The notes under the pieces are model-generated. The model saw only the letters and a list, made by a program, of their open reading frames with translations. It did no database searches and was not told the DNA's origin. DNA of 17,426 nt from Anaerolineae bacterium (GTDB lineage: Bacteria; Chloroflexota; Anaerolineae; Anaerolineales; Villigracilaceae), in assembly GCA_003484265.1 (NCBI GenBank), contig DNDO01000106.1, forward strand, positions 1-17,426, in the 5' to 3' direction. Made by a program: the position numbers and the translations under genes. Numbering within the stretch: the stretch's first letter is position 1; every line of letters starts with the position of its first letter. Positions 1-8,700 of this stretch are shown one piece after another.

Positions 1-24
1 TTCGGACCGTAATGCAAGTCGAAT

Positions 25-1080
25 ATGACCCGCCAGGCGGGGATCTGGCTGCTGGTTGTCCGCATCCTTCTTTTTGAAATTGCTGCTTCCCTTGATTGCT
101 CCAGCTTTGCCATTTTCTTGTACATCCTGCTCCCATTTCTAGCCTATATGTTTATCAACAAGTGGGCAGCCATTACTCTGGGAGTTATATTCACTACATG
201 GGTTGGAATTAAATTCGGGTTCTTTCGTTGTCCCGATTGCCCGATTGACCAGAACATTACTCCGGTGCTCATCACTGGCGTGGCAATGATTTGGAGCAAT
301 GCGATGGGCGGGCTTGTAAAAGGCGTCGAAATAAGCCGCGCAAAGACAAAACAACTCTTTGCTGATTTGGAACGCTCTCATCAAAAATTGAAGGAGTACG
401 CTGCCCGTGTAGAGGACCTTGCCGCTGCCGAGGAGCGTAACCGTGTAGCACGGGACATTCATGACAGTGTCGGGCATTCACTTGCCGTCGTCAATGTACA
501 ATTGGAAAAGGCGCTAGTCTTTCAACAGCGGGATGCCGATGTGACGGAGCAGGCAATCAAGGATGCCAGACGGGCCGCCAGGGAAGCCCTGGGTGATGTG
601 CGAGAATCTGTGCGCACTTTGCGTAAATCTGTAGAGGCATTTTCATTGACGGAACGATTACATACACTCGCTGGACGGTCAGGGAGTGAAAGCATAAAAC
701 TGGATCTGCAAGTAGAAGGCTCGGAGGAGGGTTTTTCCAAACCGGCATTGATGACCCTCTACCGCACCGCACAGGAGGCTTTGACCAATGTTTATAAGCA
801 TGCGAATGCCACCCGCGTTATCATATCGGCTCATCTCGGCGACGGGTCTGCGCAACTGCGAGTGCAAGATAATGGGGATGGATTCGAAGTGACAAGTGTC
901 TTGGATTCGTCGTTCCACCGGCAAGGTCATTACGGGTTGCAGGGTATCCGGGAACGGCTTGAATTGGTGGGTGGCGAGTTGTCGCTAAAGAGCAGACCCA
1001 ACGTCGGTACGACGCTGACCGTGACGATTCCCAAAAAACGCTTGACTGAGCCGCCGGGAGCCAAACCCTATGACGAATAA
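25..1080 (+). CDS. Membrane sensor histidine kinase, HisKA_3 (NarX/LiaS/DesK-like) family
   Basis: Sensor kinase that autophosphorylates a His and passes the phosphate to the response regulator encoded next to it. Residues 1-100 are hydrophobic, with about four membrane segments (near 7-23, 28-46, 49-66 and 80-97). A charged helical linker (about 100-135) follows. The HisKA_3 dimerisation/phosphoacceptor motif RDIHDSVGH places the phosphorylated His at 146. The HATPase_c domain runs from about 240 to 340, with N-box N255, the DNGDGF box at 282-287 and a GLQGIRER G-box. There is no large extracytoplasmic sensor domain, so the signal is probably sensed in the membrane. ATG at 25 is used because TAA at 10-12 blocks this frame upstream. 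No clear Shine-Dalgarno is present, but another frame ends with TGA at 26-28, giving an ATGA overlap that suggests coupling to a gene upstream of the window. The stop lies inside the next gene. The family is certain; the stimulus and the exact N-terminus are not. Confidence 0.9.
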   Translation: MTRQAGIWLLVVRILLFEIAASLDCSSFAIFLYILLPFLAYMFINKWAAITLGVIFTTWVGIKFGFFRCPDCPIDQNITPVLITGVAMIWSNAMGGLVKGVEISRAKTKQLFADLERSHQKLKEYAARVEDLAAAEERNRVARDIHDSVGHSLAVVNVQLEKALVFQQRDADVTEQAIKDARRAAREALGDVRESVRTLRKSVEAFSLTERLHTLAGRSGSESIKLDLQVEGSEEGFSKPALMTLYRTAQEALTNVYKHANATRVIISAHLGDGSAQLRVQDNGDGFEVTSVLDSSFHRQGHYGLQGIRERLELVGGELSLKSRPNVGTTLTVTIPKKRLTEPPGAKPYDE

Positions 1081-1744
1081 ACCTCCTGATGTTCAGGTAC
1101 TGGTGGTTGATGACCAGCAATTAATCAGGGAGGGGATCGCCTCCATGCTGGATGTTCAGGAGGGTGTTTCGGTGGTGGGAACAGCTAAAAATGGACAGGA
1201 TGCCGCGGAACAGGCAGCGTCTTTCAAACCCGACATCATCCTGATGGATATTCACATGCCTGTCATGGATGGAATTTCGGCTACCGAAAGTATCCGCCGT
1301 CAATTGCCCGATGTGCAGGTGGTGATGCTTACGACCTTCGATGATGAGTCCTACATTATCCGTTCTTTGCAGGCGGGGGCGTGTGGTTACCTGTTAAAGG
1401 ACATACCAGTTCGGGATCTGGCACAGGCGGTAAAACTGGCTCACGCTGGTGTATATCAACTTGCCCCGGAAATCGCCGGGAAACTTGTCGGAAATCTACA
1501 TTCAGCAGGTAAACCAATAAACAACAAATCAGCAGATATTGATCTGACAGAACGCGAATTCGAAGTGCTGAACCTGGTCGCCACCGGTTTAACCAATCGT
1601 GAAATTGCAGAGCAACTTTTTGTCAGTGAGGGGACCGTTAAGAACCACGTCTCCAATATTCTTAACCGTCTTGGATTACGCGACCGAATGCAAGCAGCTC
1701 TCTTCGCCATTGAGAATAATCTGGTTTCTCGTTTAGATAAATAG
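1070..1744 (+). CDS. NarL/FixJ (LuxR-type) DNA-binding response regulator
   Basis: Partner regulator of the upstream kinase. The receiver domain (about 8-125) has the acidic pair D14/D15, phosphoacceptor D60 in LMDIHMP, the switch Thr in MLTTFDD (T88/T89) and conserved K110 in LLKDIP. The C-terminal LuxR/GerE helix-turn-helix (about 157-218) contains LTEREFEVL, NREIA and the recognition-helix region VSEGTVKNHV. At 224 residues it has the usual length for this family. Its ATG lies inside the end of the kinase gene (11-nt overlap), so translation of the two is probably coupled and they form one operon. Target genes cannot be read from the window, and no matching operator repeat was recognised near the neighbours. 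Confidence 0.93.
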   Translation: MTNKPPDVQVLVVDDQQLIREGIASMLDVQEGVSVVGTAKNGQDAAEQAASFKPDIILMDIHMPVMDGISATESIRRQLPDVQVVMLTTFDDESYIIRSLQAGACGYLLKDIPVRDLAQAVKLAHAGVYQLAPEIAGKLVGNLHSAGKPINNKSADIDLTEREFEVLNLVATGLTNREIAEQLFVSEGTVKNHVSNILNRLGLRDRMQAALFAIENNLVSRLDK

Positions 1745-1753
1745 CCCCATTAT

Positions 1754-1786
1754 TTGGTGGGAACTATTTTTCGCAATATCCACCAA
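1754..1786. promoter_or_regulatory. 7-bp inverted repeat after the two-component operon
   Basis: TTGGTGG (1754-1760) and CCACCAA (1780-1786) are perfect inverted copies with a 19-nt spacer. They lie between the response-regulator stop and the hutI -10 box. There is no T tract, so it is a poor terminator candidate. It could instead be an operator for hutI. The evidence is only the symmetry and position. Confidence 0.3.
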
Positions 1787-1794
1787 TTACCAAT

Positions 1795-1800
1795 TACAAT
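1795..1800 (+). promoter_or_regulatory. Putative -10 box of hutI (TACAAT)
   Basis: TACAAT lies 9 nt before the hutI ATG and no Shine-Dalgarno lies between them. Transcription from it would start about 2-4 nt before the ATG. No good -35 hexamer is seen at 16-18 nt, so the promoter may need an activator. The assignment is inferred from the -10 match and spacing alone. Confidence 0.4.
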
Positions 1801-1809
1801 TTATCTGCT

Positions 1810-3084
1810 ATGCTTATCCACTCAACATCCCAGCTCATCACCCTCGCAGGCGGACCGCAGCGCGGTCACGCCCTCGGCACACTCGGCATCATCGAAGATG
1901 GCGCGGTTGTGATTCGAGATGAAAAGATCGTCGCGGTTGGTACTTCTGCCGAACTCAAATCCGCCCATCCCGACGAACCGACGTTGGACGCGAACGGATG
2001 CGTCCTCATGCCTGGCTTCGTCGATCCACATACGCACGTCATTTGGGGCGGCGACAGGGCGAACGAGTTCGAAATGAAAATGGCGGGTAAATCTTATCTT
2101 GAGATTTTGGCTGATGGCGGCGGGATCCTCTCCACGGTTCGTGCGACGCGCAATGCATCCATTGAGTCCCTTATCGCACAAACCCGTCCGCGTCTGTTGC
2201 GCATGTTTCGAAACGGCACTACCACTGTCGAAACCAAAACAGGCTACGGTCTGCAAACCGCCACCGAACTGCGTCTGCTCAAAGCCCTGCTCACGCTCGA
2301 CGATGAAAATCCCATTGATCTGGTTTTAACTTTTCTTGGCGCGCACGCCATCGCGCCCGAATATAAGGATGACCCGCAAGGCTACACCGACCTCGTCTGC
2401 GATACAATGCTGCCGATGCTCTGCCAGTGGTGGGATACTCATGCCCCGAGACAACCTTTGCCATTTGTGGATGTCTTCTGTGAAACAGGTGCGTTCACCC
2501 TCGAGCAATCGCGTCAGATCCTGACCAAAGCTATATCGCTGAAATTCCCCATCAAAATCCATGCTGATGAATTTGACAACCTCGGCGGTGTCTCGCTAGC
2601 GGTCGAAATGGGAGCGGCGTCTGCCGATCATTTGGTAAAGACCTCAGACGAGGAGATCGCCGCGATGGGCAACTCTGATACGGTCGCTGTGTCACTGCCC
2701 TGTACTCCGTTCGGACTCGCCGAAAAGGATTACACTCCCGCCAAAAAATTCATCGAAGCCGACGGCATCTTTGCGCTCGCCACCGACTGCAACCCGGGCA
2801 CCACATGGAACGAATCAATGCAATTTGTGATCGCCCTCGCCTGCCGCGCGATGAAGATCACGCCTGCCCAAGCCATAGCCGCCTCGACCATCAACGCCGC
2901 ACACGCCATTCGCCGCGCCGATACGATAGGTTCCATTGAGGTCGGCAAACAAGCGGATATGTTGATCCTCACCGTGCCCGATTATCGTCAACTCGGCTAT
3001 CGCTACGGAACGAATCTCGTGAAACAGGTCATCAAGCGGGGGCAGGTTTATTCGGTGGACGTAGGGTATTATCGCACAGCGTAA
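1810..3084 (+). CDS. hutI: Imidazolonepropionase (histidine degradation)
   Basis: Hydrolyses 4-imidazolone-5-propionate to N-formimidoyl-L-glutamate, the third step of histidine catabolism, in the cytoplasm. It belongs to the amidohydrolase superfamily. Visible signatures are GFVDPHTH with metal ligands H74 and H76, the WGGDRANEFEMKMAGKSY substrate-pocket segment after it, HADEF with H251 and E254, SADHL with H274, and ATDCNPGTTW with D326. These match the metal and catalytic positions known for HutI. The 424-residue length is normal to slightly long, with a small insertion near 205-215. The start is ATG 1810, close to a TACAAT box and without a Shine-Dalgarno. No hutU or hutH is present in the window. 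The downstream neighbour is an arginase-type enzyme rather than a clear HutG. The identity is secure. Confidence 0.95.
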   Translation: MLIHSTSQLITLAGGPQRGHALGTLGIIEDGAVVIRDEKIVAVGTSAELKSAHPDEPTLDANGCVLMPGFVDPHTHVIWGGDRANEFEMKMAGKSYLEILADGGGILSTVRATRNASIESLIAQTRPRLLRMFRNGTTTVETKTGYGLQTATELRLLKALLTLDDENPIDLVLTFLGAHAIAPEYKDDPQGYTDLVCDTMLPMLCQWWDTHAPRQPLPFVDVFCETGAFTLEQSRQILTKAISLKFPIKIHADEFDNLGGVSLAVEMGAASADHLVKTSDEEIAAMGNSDTVAVSLPCTPFGLAEKDYTPAKKFIEADGIFALATDCNPGTTWNESMQFVIALACRAMKITPAQAIAASTINAAHAIRRADTIGSIEVGKQADMLILTVPDYRQLGYRYGTNLVKQVIKRGQVYSVDVGYYRTA

Positions 3085-3098
3085 TAAAATTACATTTC

Positions 3099-3179
3099 GT
3101 CGTTGCGAGGGTGGTGATCTTCCACCAGAAGCAATTTCCATCACTGGGTTGGAGATTGCTTCGCTACGCTCGCACCGAC
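3099..3179. repeat. Imperfect palindromic intergenic repeat (REP/MITE-like)
   Basis: Two pairs of arms are nested. The outer arms are GTCGTTGCGAG (3099-3109) and CTCGCACCGAC (3169-3179), with one mismatch. The inner arms are GAAGCAATTTCC (3128-3139) and GGAGATTGCTTC (3151-3162), with one mismatch. The short GC-tipped ends and the GATTGCTTCGCT core resemble dispersed intergenic palindromes that occur in many copies in some bacterial genomes. Copy number cannot be tested in this window. The element sits between hutI and the arginase gene and fills the upstream extension of the arginase reading frame, so that extension is not coding. Confidence 0.6.
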
Positions 3180-3194
3180 AAACAGGAGATAATC

Positions 3195-4094
3195 ATGCAA
3201 ATTGACATCATCGGCGTACCCATTGACCTCGGCGCGGACAGGCGCGGGGTGGACATGGGTCCGAGCGCGATACGGTATGCTAACCTTCATAAAAAACTCG
3301 ACTTACTCGGTCATACATACAAAGATAAGGGTAACATCGAGGTTCCGATTCAAGAAACATGCGAGATCACCGATCCCAAACTCAAATTTATTGACTGCAT
3401 CATCCCTATGGGTCGACGTATTGCGGGAGCAGTGTCAACTTCGATTCAAGGCGGACGTTTTCCGCTTGTGTTAGGAGGCGACCACAGTTTGTCTGTTGGG
3501 TCGATTCGCGGTGCGGCAAAGCATAAAAAGATCGGTGTAGTATGGGTGGATGCTCATGCGGATTTCAACACCCCTGAAACGACTCCCTCTGGAAATATCC
3601 ACGGGATGCCTCTCGCAGCGTTGTGTGGATTCGGTGATCCGCGCCTTGTCTCTCTGTGGGATGAAATGACGCCGGTTATCGACCCGAGCAAGGTGGCTGT
3701 CATCGGTGCGAGGGACCTGGACTTGGGCGAAAAGAATAATTTACGGGAAGCTGGCGTGATGGTGCAAAGCATGGAACAGATCGACCGCCTTGGCATGGTT
3801 ACCGCCTTGGAAAAAGCAATTGCACACGTCAGCCGTGACGTGGAGGGAATCTATCTTTCATTCGACATGGATGCACTTGACCCGCGCCACGCGCCGGGCG
3901 TAGGGACGCCTGTCCCTGGAGGATTAACTTTCCGTGAAGCGCACCTTGCATGCGAGGTGATCGCTGAGACGGGCAATCTTATCGGCATGGATATTGTAGA
4001 AGTAAATCCGATTTTGGATATTCAGAACCAGACGGCGATCGATGCTGTGGAATTCATCCGTTCCGCGGTGGGGTCGCGTGTGTGGGGCGGGTAA
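3195..4094 (+). CDS. rocF: Arginase (ureohydrolase family)
   Basis: Manganese ureohydrolase predicted to convert L-arginine to L-ornithine and urea. All six binuclear Mn ligands expected in the family are present: H97 (GGDHS), D119, H121 and D123 (DAHAD), and D224 and D226 (DMDALDP). The segment after DAHAD reads NTPETTPSGNIHGMP, the arginase-type substrate loop, rather than the forms usual in agmatinase or formimidoylglutamase. The product is 299 residues, typical of bacterial arginase. The start is ATG 3195, preceded by AGGAG at 3184-3188. The frame is open upstream to 3111, but that part is the palindromic repeat. The neighbour hutI could suggest a formimidoylglutamate hydrolase (HutG) role, but the substrate loop argues for arginine. 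The family is certain; the substrate is likely. Confidence 0.9.
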   Translation: MQIDIIGVPIDLGADRRGVDMGPSAIRYANLHKKLDLLGHTYKDKGNIEVPIQETCEITDPKLKFIDCIIPMGRRIAGAVSTSIQGGRFPLVLGGDHSLSVGSIRGAAKHKKIGVVWVDAHADFNTPETTPSGNIHGMPLAALCGFGDPRLVSLWDEMTPVIDPSKVAVIGARDLDLGEKNNLREAGVMVQSMEQIDRLGMVTALEKAIAHVSRDVEGIYLSFDMDALDPRHAPGVGTPVPGGLTFREAHLACEVIAETGNLIGMDIVEVNPILDIQNQTAIDAVEFIRSAVGSRVWGG

Positions 4095-4095
4095 A

Positions 4096-4107
4096 GGCTG
4101 ATCAGCC
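4096..4107. promoter_or_regulatory. 12-bp perfect palindrome GGCTGATCAGCC
   Basis: A perfect dyad begins one base after the arginase stop, in the 127-nt gap before the receiver-only regulator. It could be an operator or a tiny hairpin. No T tract follows, so a terminator role is unlikely. It may also be chance. The rest of the gap shows only the promoter at 4187-4215. Confidence 0.25.
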
Positions 4108-4186
4108 CCCGGGGACGCGGAGAAATTTGTCCGGGTGGTGAATGCCAATCGAACAGTAGCAGGTTCGTGTTAAGTTTGAAGCGCAC

Positions 4187-4215
4187 TTGTTTATCATCCA
4201 GAACACGGCTACAAT
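4187..4215 (+). promoter_or_regulatory. Sigma70-type promoter TTGTTT-N17-TACAAT
   Basis: The -35 box TTGTTT (4187-4192) and -10 box TACAAT (4210-4215) are separated by exactly 17 nt. The ATG of the response regulator begins 7 nt after the -10, where transcription itself would be expected to start. The mRNA is therefore predicted to be leaderless, which agrees with the absence of any Shine-Dalgarno. Confidence 0.65.
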
Positions 4216-4221
4216 GGTGCC

Positions 4222-4845
4222 ATGTCCAATGCATATGGTCCCATTCTGATCGTTGAAGATGTCCCGAATGTGCTTGAATTACTTGAGGTTACCCTGCGTT
4301 TTAAAGGGTATGCTGTTCTCACAGCGCGCAATGGGGAAGAGGCGTTGGAGGTCATCGAGAAGCAAAGACCTGCGTTGATCGTTACAGATATTTTGATGCC
4401 CAAAATGGATGGGTATGCGTTTGTTCAGAAACTGCGCCTGAACCCCGATACCCGCGCCATCCCGGTTGTGTTCCTTTCAGCAACGTACGTGACCCCCGAA
4501 GACAAAGATTTTGCATTGAGCCTGGGTGCGGCACGATTCATGGAAAAGCCGATCGATACTGAAGACTTTTTGTTGACGGTTGCGGAACTTGTGACACAGC
4601 AGCCTTTCACACAGCCTCAACCGCTTGATATGGAGCGGTTCTATCAAGGGTATCGCACACGTCTTGAAAATAAACTCCGCCACAAAAACTCGCAGATCGC
4701 GCGCGCCGACCGTTTGCTCCCCACTTTGCCGCAGGACCAAAAGCCAGCATTCGAAGCATTGCTTCAACAGTCCATACGCGACCGCGATGAAATCCAATCC
4801 GAACTTTACGATATATATAAGACCATAGAAGAATTAAAGAATTAG
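4222..4845 (+). CDS. Receiver-domain response regulator with C-terminal helical tail
   Basis: Residues 7-125 are a CheY-like receiver with acidic residues E12 and D13, phosphoacceptor D56 in VTDILMPKMDG, switch S86 in VFLSATY and K109 in MEKP. All catalytic positions are intact. Residues about 130-207 form no known DNA-binding domain. They are charged and predicted helical, with heptad-like segments near 140-165 and 175-205, and could mediate dimerisation or contact a partner. No kinase gene adjoins it, so the phosphodonor is unknown. It is transcribed from a near-consensus promoter that would give a leaderless mRNA. It precedes the inositol-phosphatase-like gene by 61 nt, with a hairpin between them. 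The receiver assignment is secure; the output is unknown. Confidence 0.85.
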   Translation: MSNAYGPILIVEDVPNVLELLEVTLRFKGYAVLTARNGEEALEVIEKQRPALIVTDILMPKMDGYAFVQKLRLNPDTRAIPVVFLSATYVTPEDKDFALSLGAARFMEKPIDTEDFLLTVAELVTQQPFTQPQPLDMERFYQGYRTRLENKLRHKNSQIARADRLLPTLPQDQKPAFEALLQQSIRDRDEIQSELYDIYKTIEELKN

Positions 4846-4861
4846 ACCCACCATTCGCCTG

Positions 4862-4890
4862 CGATGGGCGGATGCCCATCGTTTGGTATT
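4862..4890 (+). terminator. Hairpin between response regulator and phosphatase genes
   Basis: CGATGGGC (4862-4869) and GCCCATCG (4874-4881) form a perfect 8-bp stem with a GGAT tetraloop. It is followed by TTTGGTATTT, an interrupted T tract. It is probably a weak intrinsic terminator for the response regulator gene, or an attenuating structure ahead of the next gene. Confidence 0.5.
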
Positions 4891-4906
4891 TAAGTAAGGA
4901 TAATTC

Positions 4907-5680
4907 ATGAAGCTGACATTGTCATATCTGGAAAATATCGCACGCAAAGCTGGGGCGATACTTTACGACGGCTATAACACGGAGCATCAGGTTGAATATA
5001 AGGGCGTGATCGATCTGGTGACCGAGATCGACCACCGCTCAGAGGCTTTCTTGATCGAGGAGGTCCAAAGGGATTTCCCCTCTCACCATATTTTTTCAGA
5101 GGAGAGCGGCGTGATCGAGGGGAGCGATGACCATGTCTGGTATATCGATCCGCTGGATGGAACAGTGAACTATGCACACCAGATTCCCATCTTTTGTGTT
5201 TCAATTGCATATGCTCTAAACGGAATATTGACGTTTGGAGCCGTTTACGACCCAATGCGTGACGAGATGTTCCTTGCGGAACGCAGCAAGGGCTCTACCC
5301 TGAACGGAAAACCCATCCATGTTTCGTCTGCCACCGAATTGCAAAAAAGCCTGCTCGTTACGGGTTTTCCATACGATGCATGGAACACCGAACAGGATAA
5401 TTTTGCAAATTTTATAAAATTTGGGAAACTTTCTCGCGGGGTCCGTCGTCTGGGTTCAGCTGCATTGGACTTGAGTTATGTCGCGGCGGGACGTTTTGAC
5501 GGCTTTTGGGAACTTGCTCTCAAGCCATGGGACGTCGCTGCGGGAGGGTTGATTTGCCAGGAAGCAGGCGCGCATATCACAAATGTGAAGGGCGCGGCGG
5601 ATTACATCTCTCATCCACAGTCGGTCCTGGCAACGGCTCCGGGCATCCACGCCCGAATGTTGGAGGAATTGCGCAACTAG
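4907..5680 (+). CDS. suhB: Inositol monophosphatase family protein
   Basis: Mg-dependent sugar or inositol phosphate phosphatase of the FIG superfamily. The metal-binding signatures are intact: E65 in the SEESG box, D81 and D84 in DPLDGTVNY, and D209 in KPWDVAAGG. At 257 residues it has the normal family length. ATG 4907 is preceded by AAGGA (4896-4900). Members act on myo-inositol-1-phosphate, histidinol phosphate, fructose-1,6-bisphosphate or PAP. Sequence alone does not separate these, so the symbol suhB is a family label rather than a proven function. In Chloroflexota-type membranes it could serve inositol lipid synthesis, but nothing in the neighbourhood tests this. The following gene begins 97 nt downstream. 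Confidence 0.85.
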   Translation: MKLTLSYLENIARKAGAILYDGYNTEHQVEYKGVIDLVTEIDHRSEAFLIEEVQRDFPSHHIFSEESGVIEGSDDHVWYIDPLDGTVNYAHQIPIFCVSIAYALNGILTFGAVYDPMRDEMFLAERSKGSTLNGKPIHVSSATELQKSLLVTGFPYDAWNTEQDNFANFIKFGKLSRGVRRLGSAALDLSYVAAGRFDGFWELALKPWDVAAGGLICQEAGAHITNVKGAADYISHPQSVLATAPGIHARMLEELRN

Positions 5681-5777
5681 CTTCGATTATCAGTTTTAAT
5701 TTTATAATAAAAGTGTGACGAAAGTCCAGATGAAAAGCTCTCGTAATTAAGTAGAATAGTAGAAGGTTTATCTGAGT

Positions 5778-8700
5778 ATGTCACAATCAAATCCCATCCC
5801 CATCAGCAAGACCAAGATCGTCGTCCCCAATCGACGTCCTGAACTGCTTTCCCGCCCGCGTTTGTTGGAGAGTCTTAATTCGTTGCTTGATAATAAACTG
5901 ATATTGCTCTCCGCAACAGCCGGCTACGGCAAAACATCCTTGTTGATCGACCTTGCTCATCACGCGGATATGCCGGTCTGCTGGCTGTCTGTTGATCTGC
6001 TCGACCGCGACCCGCAGAGGTTTATCGCTTATTTGATTGCTGCAGTGGCGCAATGTTTCCCAAAGGTTGGAAAGACCTCCCGCCTTCAATTAAATCAACT
6101 GAAATCCATCGATGAAGCGGTTGTCGAGTCGCTTCTGGTTACATTTACCAACGAGATCTACGATCAGATCGAGGATGAGTTCCTTCTCATCATCGATGAC
6201 TTCCATCTCCTGGACGATGTCCCTGTTATTTCCCAATTTGTCAACCGCTTCCTTGAACTCGTGGTGGAAAACTGTCATGTCATTCTTTCCTCGCGGACGT
6301 TACCTTCGCTCGAGGATGTTACGCTCATGGTGGCACGTGATCAGGTGGCAGGTATCAGTCATGTTGAGCTTGCATTTTTAGCACGGGAGGTGCAGGCTTT
6401 ATATGCACAGAATTATCACCAACATCTCTCGGATGAGGCAGCCAAGGAATTTGTCTCTGAGACCGGTGGATGGATCACCGGCATGGTGCTTTCCAACCTG
6501 CCTGACATGCCGCGCGTATCAGGTGTGGATACGTTCGCATATCTCGGTCAACAAGTATTGGACCAACAACCGGAAGAGATTCGTCAGTTTCTCATGCGCA
6601 CCTCTCTGCCTGAGGAATTCAACGCAGAGTTCTGCGACATGGTTTTGGCTCCGCTTCATTCCGGAAAACAGAACTGGTACGACCTCATGGGATTTATTCT
6701 TGAGAAGAATTTATTCGTCCTGCCGCTTGATACTGACGGAAGCTGGCTCCGTTATCATCCCATTTTTCGTGAATTTCTCCAAGCCCGATTAAGAGAGGAA
6801 CGCCCGCATGAAGTACGCCCGATCCTCGAACGTATGGTCAAAGCTTACGAGAAATCAGGTGAATGGGAAAAAGCCTACTTCACGTGTAAACAACTGAATG
6901 ACACGACAGCATTGGTTGAAGTGGTTGAACGTGCCGGTTCATCAATGTTACAAAGCGCGCTTGTCACATTGGAAGGCTGGCTTAACAGCCTCCCGCCATC
7001 CATCGTGCAAACCCGTCCCGGATTGATCTCTCTGCGCGGCCCAATCCTTGCAGTAAAGGGAAATTTGCAGGAGTCGAATGAATTATTGAATAAGGCTGTA
7101 ACAATATATAGAAAGAGCCGGGATAATTCCGGATTGGCAATTGCCTTGGTGCGCCGAGCGAACACACTTCGTATTTCCGGAGATTATGCCGCTTCTCTGA
7201 TCGATATCAATGAAGCCCTCAAGTTGACCGTATCCAATATCTCGCTTCAATTCTATTATGCTGAAGCGTTAAGACTTAAAGGTCTGAATTTATATCGTTT
7301 GGGCGAATCGCGACAGGCTGTTGAGTCTCTTAAGCATTCCCTTTCGCTATACCTGGCTATGAACGAAAATGCAAAAATTCCCACAGTACTTATGGAAACC
7401 GGTATGGTGCATGGCGCCGTGGGCGATATTGACTCTGCGCGAAAATCTTATCAGGAAGCACTTGCATTGAGACAAGCGGAAAGCGACCTCTTTTCTCAAG
7501 CAGAAATACTGAATAATCTAGCCGTTTTATATCATCAGATTGGTGAATATGAACTTGCTGCAGAAACCTTCGAGAATGGTGTTCTTTGTGCACGCAAGAG
7601 CCATAACCATCGAACAGAAGCTCTTCTGATGGCTGGGTTAGGCGATCTATACAGTGAGGTTGAAGAATTTGATGCGGCAGATCAAGCTTATCGACAGGCG
7701 GAGACAATTTTCGAAGGCGGTGGGGGCGAATTTATCACAAATTACCTCGCAGTTGCCCGAGGTAATCTAACATTAGCACTGGAAAACCTGGATGAAGTTG
7801 ACAGGATATTAAAGTCTTTCAGGAAAAAAATAAAATCCAGCCAATCTGCTTTTGAACGAGGTCTCTGGGCGATGCTCGAAGGACGTTATTTTCTTAAAAA
7901 GGATGAACCTCGCAAGGCGCTGCAACACTTAAAGAAATGTAAAGAGTTTTTTATACAGGATGGGCGTGACCTGGAATTGTTATGGACGATGATCTGGTTG
8001 GCAGCATCTTACAATCTAATTGGTGAACGGGACAATGCACGTATGGAACTTCAGGGAGTACTTGCTATGGGGATGCCACCCGATCATGCATTGCTCGTAT
8101 CATTTCGACAAGCCCTTCCCTGGCTAGATGGATTACAAAAAGACCCATCCATCGGCCGCCAATTGGGAAGTTTGTTTGAAAAGTCACAGCTATTAAATAT
8201 AAAGTTGCCATCCATCCGCAGAAAACTACGCCGACATGCGGGCTTTATTCAGGTGCCTTCTGCCCCCCTTTCTATAAGTGCACTCGGCAATCCGGAAGTA
8301 AGTATTAATGGCAAAACACTCCAAATGTCTGATTGGCGTACTCAGTCTGTGCGCGATCTATTTTTCTATTTTCTTCACAAACAAGATTCGGTGACCAAAG
8401 AACAAATCGGTGCGGCATTATGGCCTGAGATTCGCGATTCTCAGGCGTTGAAAGCTCGATTCAAAAATGAGATTTATCGTCTCCGTCGTGCTGTTGGGAA
8501 GGATGTAATTGTTTTTGAGGATGAGTATTACCGATTCAATACTCGAATGGATTATGAATATGACGTAGATGCATTTGATTTTCATATCTTGCGAGCACAA
8601 AAAGCAACAGATCCAGGCAGCCGGATTGAACAATTACAAAAAGCGATAGATTTGGTCCATGGCCCCTATCTTGCCGATATGGATGCCGATTGGGTGATGC

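Noticed and set aside
3111..3194. Upstream extension of the arginase reading frame
   Set aside because: It lies in the palindromic repeat; AGGAG precedes ATG 3195 and the conserved N-terminus begins there.
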